NCBI RefSeq assembly: GCF_011927765.1
Contig: NZ_JAATJG010000006.1
Location: 1-64,000 of the forward strand
From: Wenyingzhuangia aestuarii
Lineage (GTDB): Bacteria > Bacteroidota > Bacteroidia > Flavobacteriales > Flavobacteriaceae
Direction: 5' to 3'
Length of the DNA stretch: 64,000 bases
Made by a program: the position numbers and the translations under genes. Below, piece after piece: positions 37,207 to 46,269 of this stretch. A model generated the notes under the pieces. That model was not told the DNA's origin. It ran no database searches and worked only from the letters and a program-made list of their open reading frames with translations. Positions within the stretch are counted from its first letter, which is position 1; each line of letters starts with the position of its first letter.

Positions 37207-38340
37207 ATGAAACGAGTTTATTTAGACAATGCTGCCACCACTCCTCTACTTCCAGAGGTGATTGATGCCATGGTACAGACCATGAATACTACTTTTGGAA
37301 ATCCATCCTCTACCCATGCCTTTGGTCGTAGTGCCAAAGCTGTTGTAGAAAATGCTCGTAAACAAATTGCCAAACATTTACAGTGTACCACTTCTGAAAT
37401 TGTGTTTACTTCTGGAGGTACAGAAGCAGACAATTTGATACTGAAAAATGCGGTGTATCATTTAGGAGTCACCCATATTATTACATCGGAATTGGAACAC
37501 CATGCTGTGTTGCATACCGTAGAATTTTTAGCCAAAAAAGGAGTCACAATTTCTTATGTACGCACCTTAGAAAATGGTACACTAGATTACCAGCACTTAG
37601 AAGAATTGTTGGCCAATAGTACTCAAAAAACATTGATTTCTTTATTGCATGTAAATAATGAAATTGGAACTATTTTAGACCTCCCTAAAGTAATTGCCTT
37701 AAAGCAACAATACCAAGCTTTGTTTCATAGTGATACCGTTCAATCTATTGGGCATTTCTCTATAGACCTGTCTGCTTTAGATATAGATTTTATTGCGGCA
37801 TCGGCTCATAAGTTTCACGGACCTAAAGGAATGGGTTTTGCTTTTTTTAGAAAAGGAACCGCCATTCAGCCCGAAATATTAGGAGGAGAACAAGAAAGAG
37901 GTACCCGTGCCGGAACCGAAAACACTCCTGCTATTGTTGGTATGCAAACTGCCTTAACCCTGTGTTTGCGTAATTTAGATGATGATATTGCGTACTTAAA
38001 AACCTTAAAAGAGCATTTTATACAGCAACTACAAACTAAAATTCCCAATGCTAGTTTTAATGGAGTTTCTAACCAAGTAACACAAAGTACACACACTGTA
38101 GTGAATGTGCGTTTTGACAAAGATTACCCTATGTTGTTGTTTCAACTAGATTTAAAAGGGGTAGCAGTTTCTGGGGGTTCTGCTTGCCAAAGTGGTGCTC
38201 ATAAAGGATCGCACGTATTGCAAAGTTTTTTAAACAATGAAGAACAACAAAAAACATCCGTACGTTTTTCTTTTTCTAAACTAACTACACTAGAAGATGT
38301 GGATTATGCTTTGGAACAGATTGTAGGGGTTGTGATGTAA
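37207..38340 (+). CDS. Cysteine desulfurase (NifS/IscS family)
   Basis: A 377-residue PLP enzyme that takes sulfur from cysteine for Fe-S clusters and thiolated cofactors. It starts VYLDNAATTPL, has the PLP-lysine motif SAHKFHGPKG and the active-site Cys in SGGSACQSGAHK. A GTG two codons upstream is in frame, but the ATG fits the family N terminus. It is a single gene. The following genes on the opposite strand belong to the accessory module 38344-42814. Confidence 0.95.
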   Translation: MKRVYLDNAATTPLLPEVIDAMVQTMNTTFGNPSSTHAFGRSAKAVVENARKQIAKHLQCTTSEIVFTSGGTEADNLILKNAVYHLGVTHIITSELEHHAVLHTVEFLAKKGVTISYVRTLENGTLDYQHLEELLANSTQKTLISLLHVNNEIGTILDLPKVIALKQQYQALFHSDTVQSIGHFSIDLSALDIDFIAASAHKFHGPKGMGFAFFRKGTAIQPEILGGEQERGTRAGTENTPAIVGMQTALTLCLRNLDDDIAYLKTLKEHFIQQLQTKIPNASFNGVSNQVTQSTHTVVNVRFDKDYPMLLFQLDLKGVAVSGGSACQSGAHKGSHVLQSFLNNEEQQKTSVRFSFSKLTTLEDVDYALEQIVGVVM

Positions 38341-38343
38341 AGT

Positions 38344-39240
38344 TTATAGTTTTCCTTCAAGATTATTAATATTATTTGCATGCTTAATAATATTCTTTCT
38401 GATTTCTTTACAAAGTTTTTTATCAAAAGATACCTCTTCTCCTTTTACCCTAAAATATTCTTTTCCATCTTTATTTTTTATCAATTCTGCATGAGCAAAT
38501 TGATTTCGAACATTAATAATTTCATTTTTAAAATCATTAATAAAATTATCTAATCCTTTTTTATTAATTATTTCTGATAATACATTTGCTCTTTGAGCAG
38601 ATGTCAATAAAAGTGGATCTTTCAATATACTGTTGATGTTATTGTTTTTTTTACTCTTTTCAGATAATTTAAATTTTCTACCAAAGAATGAAACTAACTC
38701 ATCATACAGTGCAACTCTTACCTCATCGTCATTTTCATTAACATATAGAGAAACCATATCATATGTTTTGGCATCAAGACTACTCGTCTCTTGCATTATC
38801 ATTCCACGCATACTAACAATATGTTGAAATTTTGCTATAGTTAATTTTATTAATTCAATAATTGAATTTTCTAATTCTCGATAAGCACTTGCTCCATCCA
38901 TTTGATGAAAAGTTATTCTATTATTATTAACTAATTTAATATCCGAAAACTCACTATTCGCTGAGTAAAAAAACACTTCAGTTAAAATGTGTTTTTCATC
39001 CCTTACAAAGTCGATAACTTCATTACCATGACTATCGTTTAAATTTAAATCAGTTATAATTAAATCAAAGGTGTTATTTACCTCATATATTGTTTTAAAC
39101 TCTTCAAAGTCTTCGGCTGTTTCAATTGAAACATTAAAAAACTCATCTGCTAAATAATCATTAATCTTTTTTTTTATTCCTTGAAATGGTTTATCTTCAA
39201 TTTTATCTTCAACCCATATTATTCTGTAGTCTAGTTTCAT
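38344..39240 (-). CDS. Receiver-domain protein with C-terminal HEPN-like motif
   Basis: A 298-residue protein. Residues 5-115 look like a response-regulator receiver: acidic pair E11-D12 (IIWVEDK), phospho-acceptor candidate D64 in IITDLNLND, Ser/Thr position in FFYSANS. The usual Lys after the last strand is not seen (TFHQMDG). There is no DNA-binding output domain. Instead, a helical C-terminal region (about 125-298) contains VRNQFAHAE, that is R245-xxxx-H250, which fits the RX4-6H signature of HEPN ribonucleases. It overlaps the preceding kinase gene by 4 nt. Both the receiver call and the HEPN reading need structural confirmation. Confidence 0.7.
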   Translation of the reverse strand: MKLDYRIIWVEDKIEDKPFQGIKKKINDYLADEFFNVSIETAEDFEEFKTIYEVNNTFDLIITDLNLNDSHGNEVIDFVRDEKHILTEVFFYSANSEFSDIKLVNNNRITFHQMDGASAYRELENSIIELIKLTIAKFQHIVSMRGMIMQETSSLDAKTYDMVSLYVNENDDEVRVALYDELVSFFGRKFKLSEKSKKNNNINSILKDPLLLTSAQRANVLSEIINKKGLDNFINDFKNEIINVRNQFAHAELIKNKDGKEYFRVKGEEVSFDKKLCKEIRKNIIKHANNINNLEGKL

Positions 39241-41609
39241 AACGGAAATTTTATAAGAAATTCTACTCCTTCGTTAGATGGTACTAATTCAATTTTTGAA
39301 TTGTATTTTTCTAAAATATTTTGAACATGATATAATCCTATACCAGAACCATTAGTTTTACTATATCTAAACTCAAATATTCTATTAACTATGTCCTTTG
39401 GAATACCATTACCGTTGTCTTTAAAAAACAACAATAAGTCTGACTTATCTTTCTTCCATTTAAGATTAATTTCAGTTGATTTTGCTTTTCTACTATTGGA
39501 AAATAAATTATCTAGTATTACAGTAATTTCAAAAGGACGAAATTTCATTTCTTTTTTCAAACTGGTTTCTTCTATAGATATATTTATAGGTCGTTTACTA
39601 TGAATAAAGGAATCAGCAGGCTTGTAAATATTAATTACATAATCATTAATAAAAGACACTAAATCATTAGTTATCCTTTCTGCCTGAGTATTAAATCCTG
39701 CCATGGTAACAAAGCGTGATGCACTTACAATCCTCTGAACTTCAAGACTTATATCTTTTACATTATCGATTAACTCTTCTTTAGGTTTATCACTATTAAT
39801 TGAATCAACTAATGAATCTAAACTCCATGTTATATTTCCAGCAGTATGAATAATTTGGTGCTGTAAAGCCAATAAATCTTTCTTTTCTCTCCCTTCAACA
39901 GAATTATCAAAAAGTTTTTCTGCAATTTCTCTATCTAATTCAGATTTTAACTCTTCATTTTCAATATACTTCTGAAGAGCTTCTTCTTCTGCCTCTTCTT
40001 TTCTACTTTTTAAATCTGAGAGTTTCTTTTCAACATTCTTAATAGTCTTCTTTACCTCTTCTTTATCAAATTTATCTGAATCTATTTTTTCTGATAATTT
40101 TTTTAAAGTTCCTTGAGCTGATTTTTCGCTTTTTGAATCTAGTATTTTTAAAATATTAGGAGAAACTTCAAAAACCTTTACTGATTTTGAGTTTGATATA
40201 GATGATATTAGCTGACTCAAATTTTCATTTACATTAAAAACTCTTTCATTTTTAGTTCCTTTATTTTTAATAAATGATTTATTGATATTTATGTAATCTT
40301 CATCTGACAGGAAATTTCCCCAATCCGTAATATCAATAGTATATTTTTCTAGTTTTTTTAATGTTTCATAAAAATGTTTTTCTAAACTAAAATATGATGA
40401 TGTTTTAATAAAGCCATCACCTCTACTAGAGGTTTCTTTCAAGTTATCATTTTCACCAGAAATAGAAATATACCCCAGAACTTCTCGCGTACCAAGATTT
40501 CTTGCATAACCTTGACTCTTCCTTACGTCCATTTTAAAAGGGTCTTCACCACGTTGTCCATAAGGATAAACTCTTAATCCATTTTTATAAACTAGAATAT
40601 GACCATACTCCACAGGCTGTACTCCCATTCTCCTACTAAAAGTGGATTTTGCTGATTGATTCATAAAGAAAATAGAGTAATGAATATCTTTTAAACTATG
40701 ATAAGGGTTTTCCTCTTCTATTTTATAGACTAATTCTCCTCCTTCAAATAATCTAGTAATTATTTTGTTTTTTAAAATATCGGATTCAATATAACTTGTT
40801 TTTAAGTGTAGTGTTTCAAAAATAGGATTCTTAATTTCACCATTAATTATTTTAAAATAATTAATTTCAGAATTTTCTAAGCTGTCATTATCAAACTTCT
40901 TTTTATTTTTCTTTTTTTGAAGAAGATCTCCTTCTATCTCATCATTGACTTCAAGAAATATTTTGAATGAATCATCAGCTTGAATAGCTGATGGGTTAAT
41001 TAAACGTGCTAGTGAATCTTTTAAATCTTCAAATTTTTTTCTATTCCATTCACTATGTAGGTTTGAAATTTCCAAAACCGTCCCTTGGTTTAAATTGTAT
41101 GAACTTTTATCCAATGTTTCATGAAGTACACTTACATTAACAAATTCATTATTGTTATCCTCTTCAAACTTATTCCAGTCAGTAATAAGTACCTCTATTT
41201 TTGCATTTTCTTCATCTTTTAATGTTTCTAAATAGAGTTCGCTCCCAAGCCTGTCACAAGAAAACCTACCTATACCTTTAGCACCAGCATATGCTCTTTT
41301 TACTTTTATTCTATCCCTATAATTTTTATAACTATCTTCTTCATCTCCTTCTTTCTTTGATGAACGAGCTACAAAAAGCCACTTATCAAGTAAGTCTTGA
41401 TAACTCATTCCTTTACCATTATCCTTTATTATGATTTTGGCATTGTCAGAATAAATATTTTCGAAAATCACATCCACTCTTGTTGCGTGAGCATCATATG
41501 AGTTTTTGACCAATTCAAATACAGCTATAAAATCATCAGTAATTAAATCTCTACCAATAATATTTTTTAACGCGGAACTTATTTTAAACTGTAAAGGTTT
41601 TTTTTGCAT
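39237..41609 (-). CDS. Dual-GHKL ATPase: MORC/Hsp90-like N domain plus histidine-kinase-like C domain
   Basis: A 790-residue protein with two ATP-binding GHKL domains. The first has FELVKNSYDA (31-40), DNGKGM (63-68) and GAKGIGRFSCDRLG (109-122), as in MutL/Hsp90/MORC ATPases. A long middle region follows, then a coiled coil (about 500-570), a possible phosphorylated His in LQHQIIHT (584 or 588), and a kinase-like ATPase: N box VILDNLFSNSRKA, DNGNGI (731-736), GSGIGLYHV (754-762). It overlaps the methyltransferase gene by 1 nt and the receiver gene by 4 nt. I infer a sensor kinase that responds to DNA or DNA structures. Confidence 0.75.
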   Translation of the reverse strand: MQKKPLQFKISSALKNIIGRDLITDDFIAVFELVKNSYDAHATRVDVIFENIYSDNAKIIIKDNGKGMSYQDLLDKWLFVARSSKKEGDEEDSYKNYRDRIKVKRAYAGAKGIGRFSCDRLGSELYLETLKDEENAKIEVLITDWNKFEEDNNNEFVNVSVLHETLDKSSYNLNQGTVLEISNLHSEWNRKKFEDLKDSLARLINPSAIQADDSFKIFLEVNDEIEGDLLQKKKNKKKFDNDSLENSEINYFKIINGEIKNPIFETLHLKTSYIESDILKNKIITRLFEGGELVYKIEEENPYHSLKDIHYSIFFMNQSAKSTFSRRMGVQPVEYGHILVYKNGLRVYPYGQRGEDPFKMDVRKSQGYARNLGTREVLGYISISGENDNLKETSSRGDGFIKTSSYFSLEKHFYETLKKLEKYTIDITDWGNFLSDEDYININKSFIKNKGTKNERVFNVNENLSQLISSISNSKSVKVFEVSPNILKILDSKSEKSAQGTLKKLSEKIDSDKFDKEEVKKTIKNVEKKLSDLKSRKEEAEEEALQKYIENEELKSELDREIAEKLFDNSVEGREKKDLLALQHQIIHTAGNITWSLDSLVDSINSDKPKEELIDNVKDISLEVQRIVSASRFVTMAGFNTQAERITNDLVSFINDYVINIYKPADSFIHSKRPINISIEETSLKKEMKFRPFEITVILDNLFSNSRKAKSTEINLKWKKDKSDLLLFFKDNGNGIPKDIVNRIFEFRYSKTNGSGIGLYHVQNILEKYNSKIELVPSNEGVEFLIKFPL

Positions 41610-42814
41610 TAAGATATAAGTCGTTTTAAAACCAAACCTGCCTGTTCCCCAAATAATGGTGGAATAGCATTTCCAATTTGTGAATATCTAGGTACTTCTT
41701 GTGTTCTTCTTTTACCCCCTGTGGTATATTTTCCTTTAAACTCATAGTTATCTGGAAATGACTGAATACGTGCATATTCACGAACTGTCATAATTCTAGG
41801 TTCACAGTAATGTATATAATCATCTGGTAAAGTGGTGATCGTTGGAGTTGGCTTATTTGCATCTAATATTTTTGTACTACTTTTTTTTAATTGAAAACGT
41901 TCTCTATAAGTAGCACTTGTTAACTTTTCATCCAATGCTATTTGGAATCTATTCCTAACTATGTCAGTGTGTTTCGCAAATCTATGACTATCTACTTTAC
42001 TATCTTTTCTTTTATATTTTCTAGCATATTTTTGATATTCAGATCTCACTTCTCCATAAACTCCCGCTTTAAAATTTGGAGTTTCAGACTCAACCTGTCC
42101 GTTAGCTTGTAACAAATCTGAGATAGCATGTTCTAAAGTAGGATTAACAACTAAGTTTTTATTAATTAAAAACTGTTCTTTATTTTTTAAAATTTCATTA
42201 AAAAAAGTTTCTTTATTTATAGAGGTATTTTCTTTTAAAAAATCATTTCTAATACCTACTAAAATAAATCTTGTTCTCTTTTGAGGAACTCCATAATCAG
42301 CAAAATTTATAAGATGCCCTTGAACTAAATATCCTTTATTGGTAAGTTCTTCAATTACATGTTTTGAATATGCTTTCCCTTTTTTGTTGTTTTGCTTAAA
42401 TCCTTGTGTAAAACCTTTTACGTTTTCAAAGAATATCAATTTTGGCTGTACTAAATCTATAAATTCTATATAAGAATTTATCAAATCATTCCTGGAATCA
42501 TTTTCTATTCTTCTACCAGCCATTGAAAAACCCTGACAAGGTGGTCCTCCGGCAACTAGATCAATACTTCCTCTTAATGATTTTAGATTATCAGAATGAC
42601 TTTCTATAACTTTATTAATATCATGATGTTTTTGTGCTAACCAGTTTGGCCATTCAAAGTGTTTTTTACCTTTTATTAAATTATGTTCTAACGTTTTAAA
42701 CGCATCTTCACTTTTTTCAATAGCAAACACACCTTTCCAACCTGCATTATGTAAACCCAAAGAAAGGCCTCCACAACCAGAGAATAAATCAATGTATGTA
42801 TTAGAGTTGTTCAT
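41609..42814 (-). CDS. DNA (cytosine-5) methyltransferase
   Basis: A 401-residue C5 DNA methyltransferase. Motif I is DLFSGCGG (9-16), the catalytic motif IV GGPPCQGFS (89-97, Cys 93), motif VI FENV (129-132), motif VIII QKRTRFILVG (178-187), and the C-terminal REYARIQSFPDNYEF and QIGNAIPPLF segments. The target recognition region lies between about 200 and 340. It should methylate cytosine in a specific DNA site. No restriction endonuclease gene is next to it. It heads the module with the dual-GHKL and receiver genes. Confidence 0.93.
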   Translation of the reverse strand: MNNSNTYIDLFSGCGGLSLGLHNAGWKGVFAIEKSEDAFKTLEHNLIKGKKHFEWPNWLAQKHHDINKVIESHSDNLKSLRGSIDLVAGGPPCQGFSMAGRRIENDSRNDLINSYIEFIDLVQPKLIFFENVKGFTQGFKQNNKKGKAYSKHVIEELTNKGYLVQGHLINFADYGVPQKRTRFILVGIRNDFLKENTSINKETFFNEILKNKEQFLINKNLVVNPTLEHAISDLLQANGQVESETPNFKAGVYGEVRSEYQKYARKYKRKDSKVDSHRFAKHTDIVRNRFQIALDEKLTSATYRERFQLKKSSTKILDANKPTPTITTLPDDYIHYCEPRIMTVREYARIQSFPDNYEFKGKYTTGGKRRTQEVPRYSQIGNAIPPLFGEQAGLVLKRLIS

Positions 42815-42969
42815 GATAAAATATAGTAAATTTCAAAATCTTAAAAAAAGCTACAATAGTTTATACAAACTATATGGAGCGAAACATCAATATGTCTATT
42901 TATTAGTAATAAACTAAAAAACGAGTTTTTATTTGATTTTACAAAGATATTAACTAGTGTACTAAAAAG

Positions 42970-43194
42970 TTAACGATCTCCTATAAATTTATCCATTAGT
43001 TTTCTTAATTCTATCGCTTTTTCTTTTGTTAGCTGAATATTTTGTTTTGAACCATTTTTTCTATCATAATCCCCCATAGCATAAGTTCTTATTTGAAAAT
43101 ATTCATTATTAAAAATTACATCCGAAATTACCTCACCACCCCTTGTATTGATGTTACTCTGAGATTCTTTTATAATTTTTCCTATTATAGCCAT
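42970..43194 (-). CDS. Small protein with possible PC4-like fold
   Basis: A 74-residue protein starting MAIIGKIIKESQSN, with YFQIRTYAMGDYDR and the C-terminal helix NIQLTKEKAIELRKLMDKF. I start at the ATG at 43194; a longer frame begins upstream at 43245. The order (strand with IRxY, short loop, then a helix after NIQL) resembles PC4/YdbC-type single-strand DNA-binding domains, but similarity is weak. It lies 155 nt upstream of the methyltransferase gene on the same strand, so it could belong to the same accessory module or not. Confidence 0.45.
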   Translation of the reverse strand: MAIIGKIIKESQSNINTRGGEVISDVIFNNEYFQIRTYAMGDYDRKNGSKQNIQLTKEKAIELRKLMDKFIGDR

Positions 43195-43296
43195 ACTTTT
43201 TATTGCAATATAATAATTTGAAAGAATAAAAAAACATTTAATCACTCACATCCCTCATATAATGCAGATAGAATGCATTCACAAAACAGCAATCTC

Positions 43297-44004
43297 CTAA
43301 AATAAGCCTAAATAATTGAGCAACTCTAGTATATAGGGAGCTAATAAAGCGGTTAGCACACCGTTTACAATCAATCCAATGCTAGACATGGCTCCAAAGT
43401 TTTGACTAATTTCCATAGATTTAGAAGTTCCCACTACATGTGCAGCGGTTCCCATAGATATTCCTTGAGCCAAACTACTTTTAATTCTGGTAAACTTCAT
43501 AATTCCGTACCCAAAAATAGATCCAAAAATTCCAACCAAAATTACAACCGATGCGGTTAAAGGTGGAATTCCGCCAATGGTTTTAGAAACTTCCATGGCA
43601 ATAGGTGTAGTCACCGATTTGGGAGCTAAAGACAAAATAATATCTCTGGGTGCTCCCATCCATTTGGCAATTAAAACAACAGACACCACTCCTACCAAAC
43701 AGCCTACTAATTGAGAAACCAAAATAGGAACTGCTTGTATTTTTATTTTATCTATTTGTTGATACAAAGGAACTCCCAAAGCCACAATGGCAGGTTTTAA
43801 GAAAAACGCTATCAGCTTACTTCCTTTGTGATAGACTTCAAAATCAATCTTAAAAAGAAACAGAAAAGAAATAATCATGATAATAGCCACCAAAATAGGA
43901 TTCAACAAAATAATACGTGTTTTTTCCTGTATTTTTTTAGCCGTAAAAAAGGCTACAAAAGTTAGCGTAACAATAAAAACATCATTTTCAAAAAAAAGGT
44001 TCAT
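43297..44004 (-). CDS. lrgB: LrgB-family membrane protein
   Basis: A 235-residue inner-membrane protein with about seven helices and the family motif GTAAHVVGTSKSMEISQ. LrgB works with an LrgA/CidA-type partner, here the gene just upstream (3 nt), in holin-like control of murein hydrolase or in metabolite export. It is coupled to cidA and to gph in one minus-strand unit. Confidence 0.9.
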   Translation of the reverse strand: MNLFFENDVFIVTLTFVAFFTAKKIQEKTRIILLNPILVAIIMIISFLFLFKIDFEVYHKGSKLIAFFLKPAIVALGVPLYQQIDKIKIQAVPILVSQLVGCLVGVVSVVLIAKWMGAPRDIILSLAPKSVTTPIAMEVSKTIGGIPPLTASVVILVGIFGSIFGYGIMKFTRIKSSLAQGISMGTAAHVVGTSKSMEISQNFGAMSSIGLIVNGVLTALLAPYILELLNYLGLF

Positions 44005-44007
44005 GGC

Positions 44008-44379
44008 TTAGTGTTGTGAATTTTTATTCTTTTTAGGCAACACGTGTTTGTTATCCATAAACAATTGATGTGTCCATCCTGTAATGGCTAATACCAAAAT
44101 AGTACTGACTAAAGAAGCTGTTAAAATTGGCCAAAAAGAAGCTTGAATAACTTCTAAATACAACATAATTGCAACTCCTGGAGGCACAAAAAAGAATGCC
44201 ATGTTTTGTGTTAAAAAGTTAGAAATTCCGCTAACCGTACTACTTTTTACCCAGCCTAATTGCAAAAACAAGGTCAACAATAACATACCTATAATACTAG
44301 ACGGTAGTTTAACACCCGTTACATAAACAATCAACTCTCCTATTAACAAACACACTAGAACAATTACAACTTGTTTCAT
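44008..44379 (-). CDS. CidA/LrgA-family holin-like membrane protein
   Basis: A 123-residue inner-membrane protein with four predicted helices and the LrgA pattern GVKLPSSIIGMLLL followed by MAFFFVPPGVAIM. It pairs with the LrgB-type gene 3 nt downstream. Its start follows the gph stop by 1 nt. Members act in programmed lysis control or in pyruvate/by-product export; which applies here is unknown. Confidence 0.88.
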   Translation of the reverse strand: MKQVVIVLVCLLIGELIVYVTGVKLPSSIIGMLLLTLFLQLGWVKSSTVSGISNFLTQNMAFFFVPPGVAIMLYLEVIQASFWPILTASLVSTILVLAITGWTHQLFMDNKHVLPKKNKNSQH

Positions 44380-44380
44380 C

Positions 44381-45040
44381 TTATTGTTCTTTAATGATTG
44401 ATAACAACTCCAAAGGATGTGCGATCATAAAATCAGCACCACTCTCCTCTAATTCTTCTTGGGTTCTAAATCCCCACAAAACACCAACGGCTTGCATATT
44501 AGCATCCTTGGCAGTTTGCATGTCTACTTCGGAATCTCCCACAAAAAGAATGTCTTTTGGGGCTATTCCTAACTCTTTTGCTATTTGCATAGCTTTGTTC
44601 GGATTTGGTTTTTTAAGGGCTTCGGTAGTCAATCCTATGACTTGACCAAATTGCCAATTGCTTAGCACTTCGGATACTACTTTTTTAGTCAACAACTCAG
44701 CTTTGTTAGAAAATACAGCCAAAGGAATAGCTTTGGTTGACAAAGCCGTTAAGAGTTCCGAAATTCCGGCATACATTTTTGTGTTCTGAGTACAGTGTTC
44801 TCCATACACCTCCATCATTTCTTGTAAAGTACTTGCTATAAAAGCATCTTGTTTGTGAGTTACCGGAACTGCTTTGCTTACCAAGTCTCTAATTCCGTGA
44901 CCTATAAATCCTTGATAATCGGTTAAGCTATGTGTTGGGAAATGGTGATTTTTAAGCACAATATTCATAGACATAGCAATGTCTTCTAAAGAGTTTACTA
45001 AAGTTCCATCTAAATCAAAAATTACGGCTTTTACAAACAT
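44381..45040 (-). CDS. Phosphoglycolate phosphatase-like HAD hydrolase
   Basis: A 219-residue HAD hydrolase with FDLDGTLVNSLED (motif I), FSNKAE (motif II), GLTTEALKKPNP and GDSEVDMQTA (motif IV). The C1 cap matches Gph-type phosphatases, which remove 2-phosphoglycolate formed during DNA repair. The true substrate is not proven. It is the first gene of a unit with cidA and lrgB. Confidence 0.85.
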   Translation of the reverse strand: MFVKAVIFDLDGTLVNSLEDIAMSMNIVLKNHHFPTHSLTDYQGFIGHGIRDLVSKAVPVTHKQDAFIASTLQEMMEVYGEHCTQNTKMYAGISELLTALSTKAIPLAVFSNKAELLTKKVVSEVLSNWQFGQVIGLTTEALKKPNPNKAMQIAKELGIAPKDILFVGDSEVDMQTAKDANMQAVGVLWGFRTQEELEESGADFMIAHPLELLSIIKEQ

Positions 45041-45142
45041 GTAGTTTGTTTTTGTTGATTACTATCTTCAAAATTAAACTATTTAGCACAGCTATTCATG
45101 CACAAAACAAACGCTTTTTATCTGTTTGAAACAAGAGTGGTC

Positions 45143-46261
45143 CTATTGCCACCACTTTTTATGGTGATGTGTTTTGTTTAAAGAAAAACGTTCTCCAATG
45201 CTAGGCACTATATAAGGTAATTTTTCTGTGATTGCTTTTTGCTCAAAACGATCCATAGAATCTGTCCAACCGTGAGGTGCCAAACGAAAGGCTCCCCAGT
45301 GAATTGGCATTGCTATTCTTGCTTGTACATCTTTAGCTGCTTGTACACTTTCTTCGGGCATCATGTGAATTTCACTCCATGCTTGATTGTACTGTCCACA
45401 TTCAATCATCGCAAAATCAAAAGGACCTAATTGCTCTCCAATCGTTTTAAAATGGGTTCCATAACCACTATCTCCACTAAAATACAAATTGTATTGTTCC
45501 GATTGTAAAGTCCATCCTGCCCATTGCGTAGCATCTTTATCCGTCAGCCCTCTACCCGAAAAGTGTCTGGCGGGTGTGGCTGTAAAGTTTAGATCCTCTA
45601 ATAAATGTGCTTGCCACCAATCTAATTCTACAATATGATCTGCAGGTACACCCCAACGCTTTAAATGAGAACCTACTCCTAAGGGAGTGATAAACAAGGA
45701 TACTTTATCTTTTATTTTACGGATGGTAGGATAATCCAAATGGTCGTAATGATCGTGAGAAATTAACACCACATCTATATCTGTAAGTTCTTCTACAGGA
45801 ATGGGCTGTTCATATGTAAAACGTTTAGATCCCAAAGGAATGGGCGATGCTACGGCTCCAAACATAGGATCTATTAAAATACGTTTTCCTTGCATTTCTA
45901 TTAAAAAAGACGAATGCCCAAACCAAGTAATATAAGTTGAATCTATTTGTTGGCTTGCGTTTAATAAAGAGAACTTAGAAGGTAAAGGCTGTGTAGGTTC
46001 ATTCCCTTTACTTCTATACATTTCTGGCATTTTTGTAAGCGCTTCCCAAATATCACCTGTAGTGGTTTGTACCAAATTCACAAAAGATGTTTCTCCGTAA
46101 TTAGGAGACTGTTGCATGCGTATTAAATCGGCTCCTTTGGGGGGCATTCCCATTTGTGGAGATAGGTTTACAAAAATAACAACACCTACAATTAGCACAA
46201 GAACCAATCCTAGTAGAGAAATAACGAGCATTTTTACTGTTTTTTTTATTTTTTGATACAT
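45143..46261 (-). CDS. Metallo-beta-lactamase-fold hydrolase, membrane-anchored
   Basis: A 372-residue protein with one N-terminal helix (residues 8-30) and a metallo-hydrolase domain: ITWFGHSSFLIEM, DVVLISHDHYDHLDY (the HxHxDH metal motif), FSGDSGYG and MPIHWGAF. It is of the UlaG/NAPE-PLD-like type. Substrates could be phosphodiesters or lactones. It lies 8 nt downstream of the AraC-type regulator gene on the same strand. Confidence 0.85.
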   Translation of the reverse strand: MYQKIKKTVKMLVISLLGLVLVLIVGVVIFVNLSPQMGMPPKGADLIRMQQSPNYGETSFVNLVQTTTGDIWEALTKMPEMYRSKGNEPTQPLPSKFSLLNASQQIDSTYITWFGHSSFLIEMQGKRILIDPMFGAVASPIPLGSKRFTYEQPIPVEELTDIDVVLISHDHYDHLDYPTIRKIKDKVSLFITPLGVGSHLKRWGVPADHIVELDWWQAHLLEDLNFTATPARHFSGRGLTDKDATQWAGWTLQSEQYNLYFSGDSGYGTHFKTIGEQLGPFDFAMIECGQYNQAWSEIHMMPEESVQAAKDVQARIAMPIHWGAFRLAPHGWTDSMDRFEQKAITEKLPYIVPSIGERFSLNKTHHHKKWWQ

Positions 46262-46269
46262 ATAGATAA

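Noticed and set aside
38344-43296. Classical type II restriction-modification system
   Set aside because: No gene beside the methyltransferase has a recognisable restriction endonuclease motif, and the partners are an ATPase and a receiver protein.
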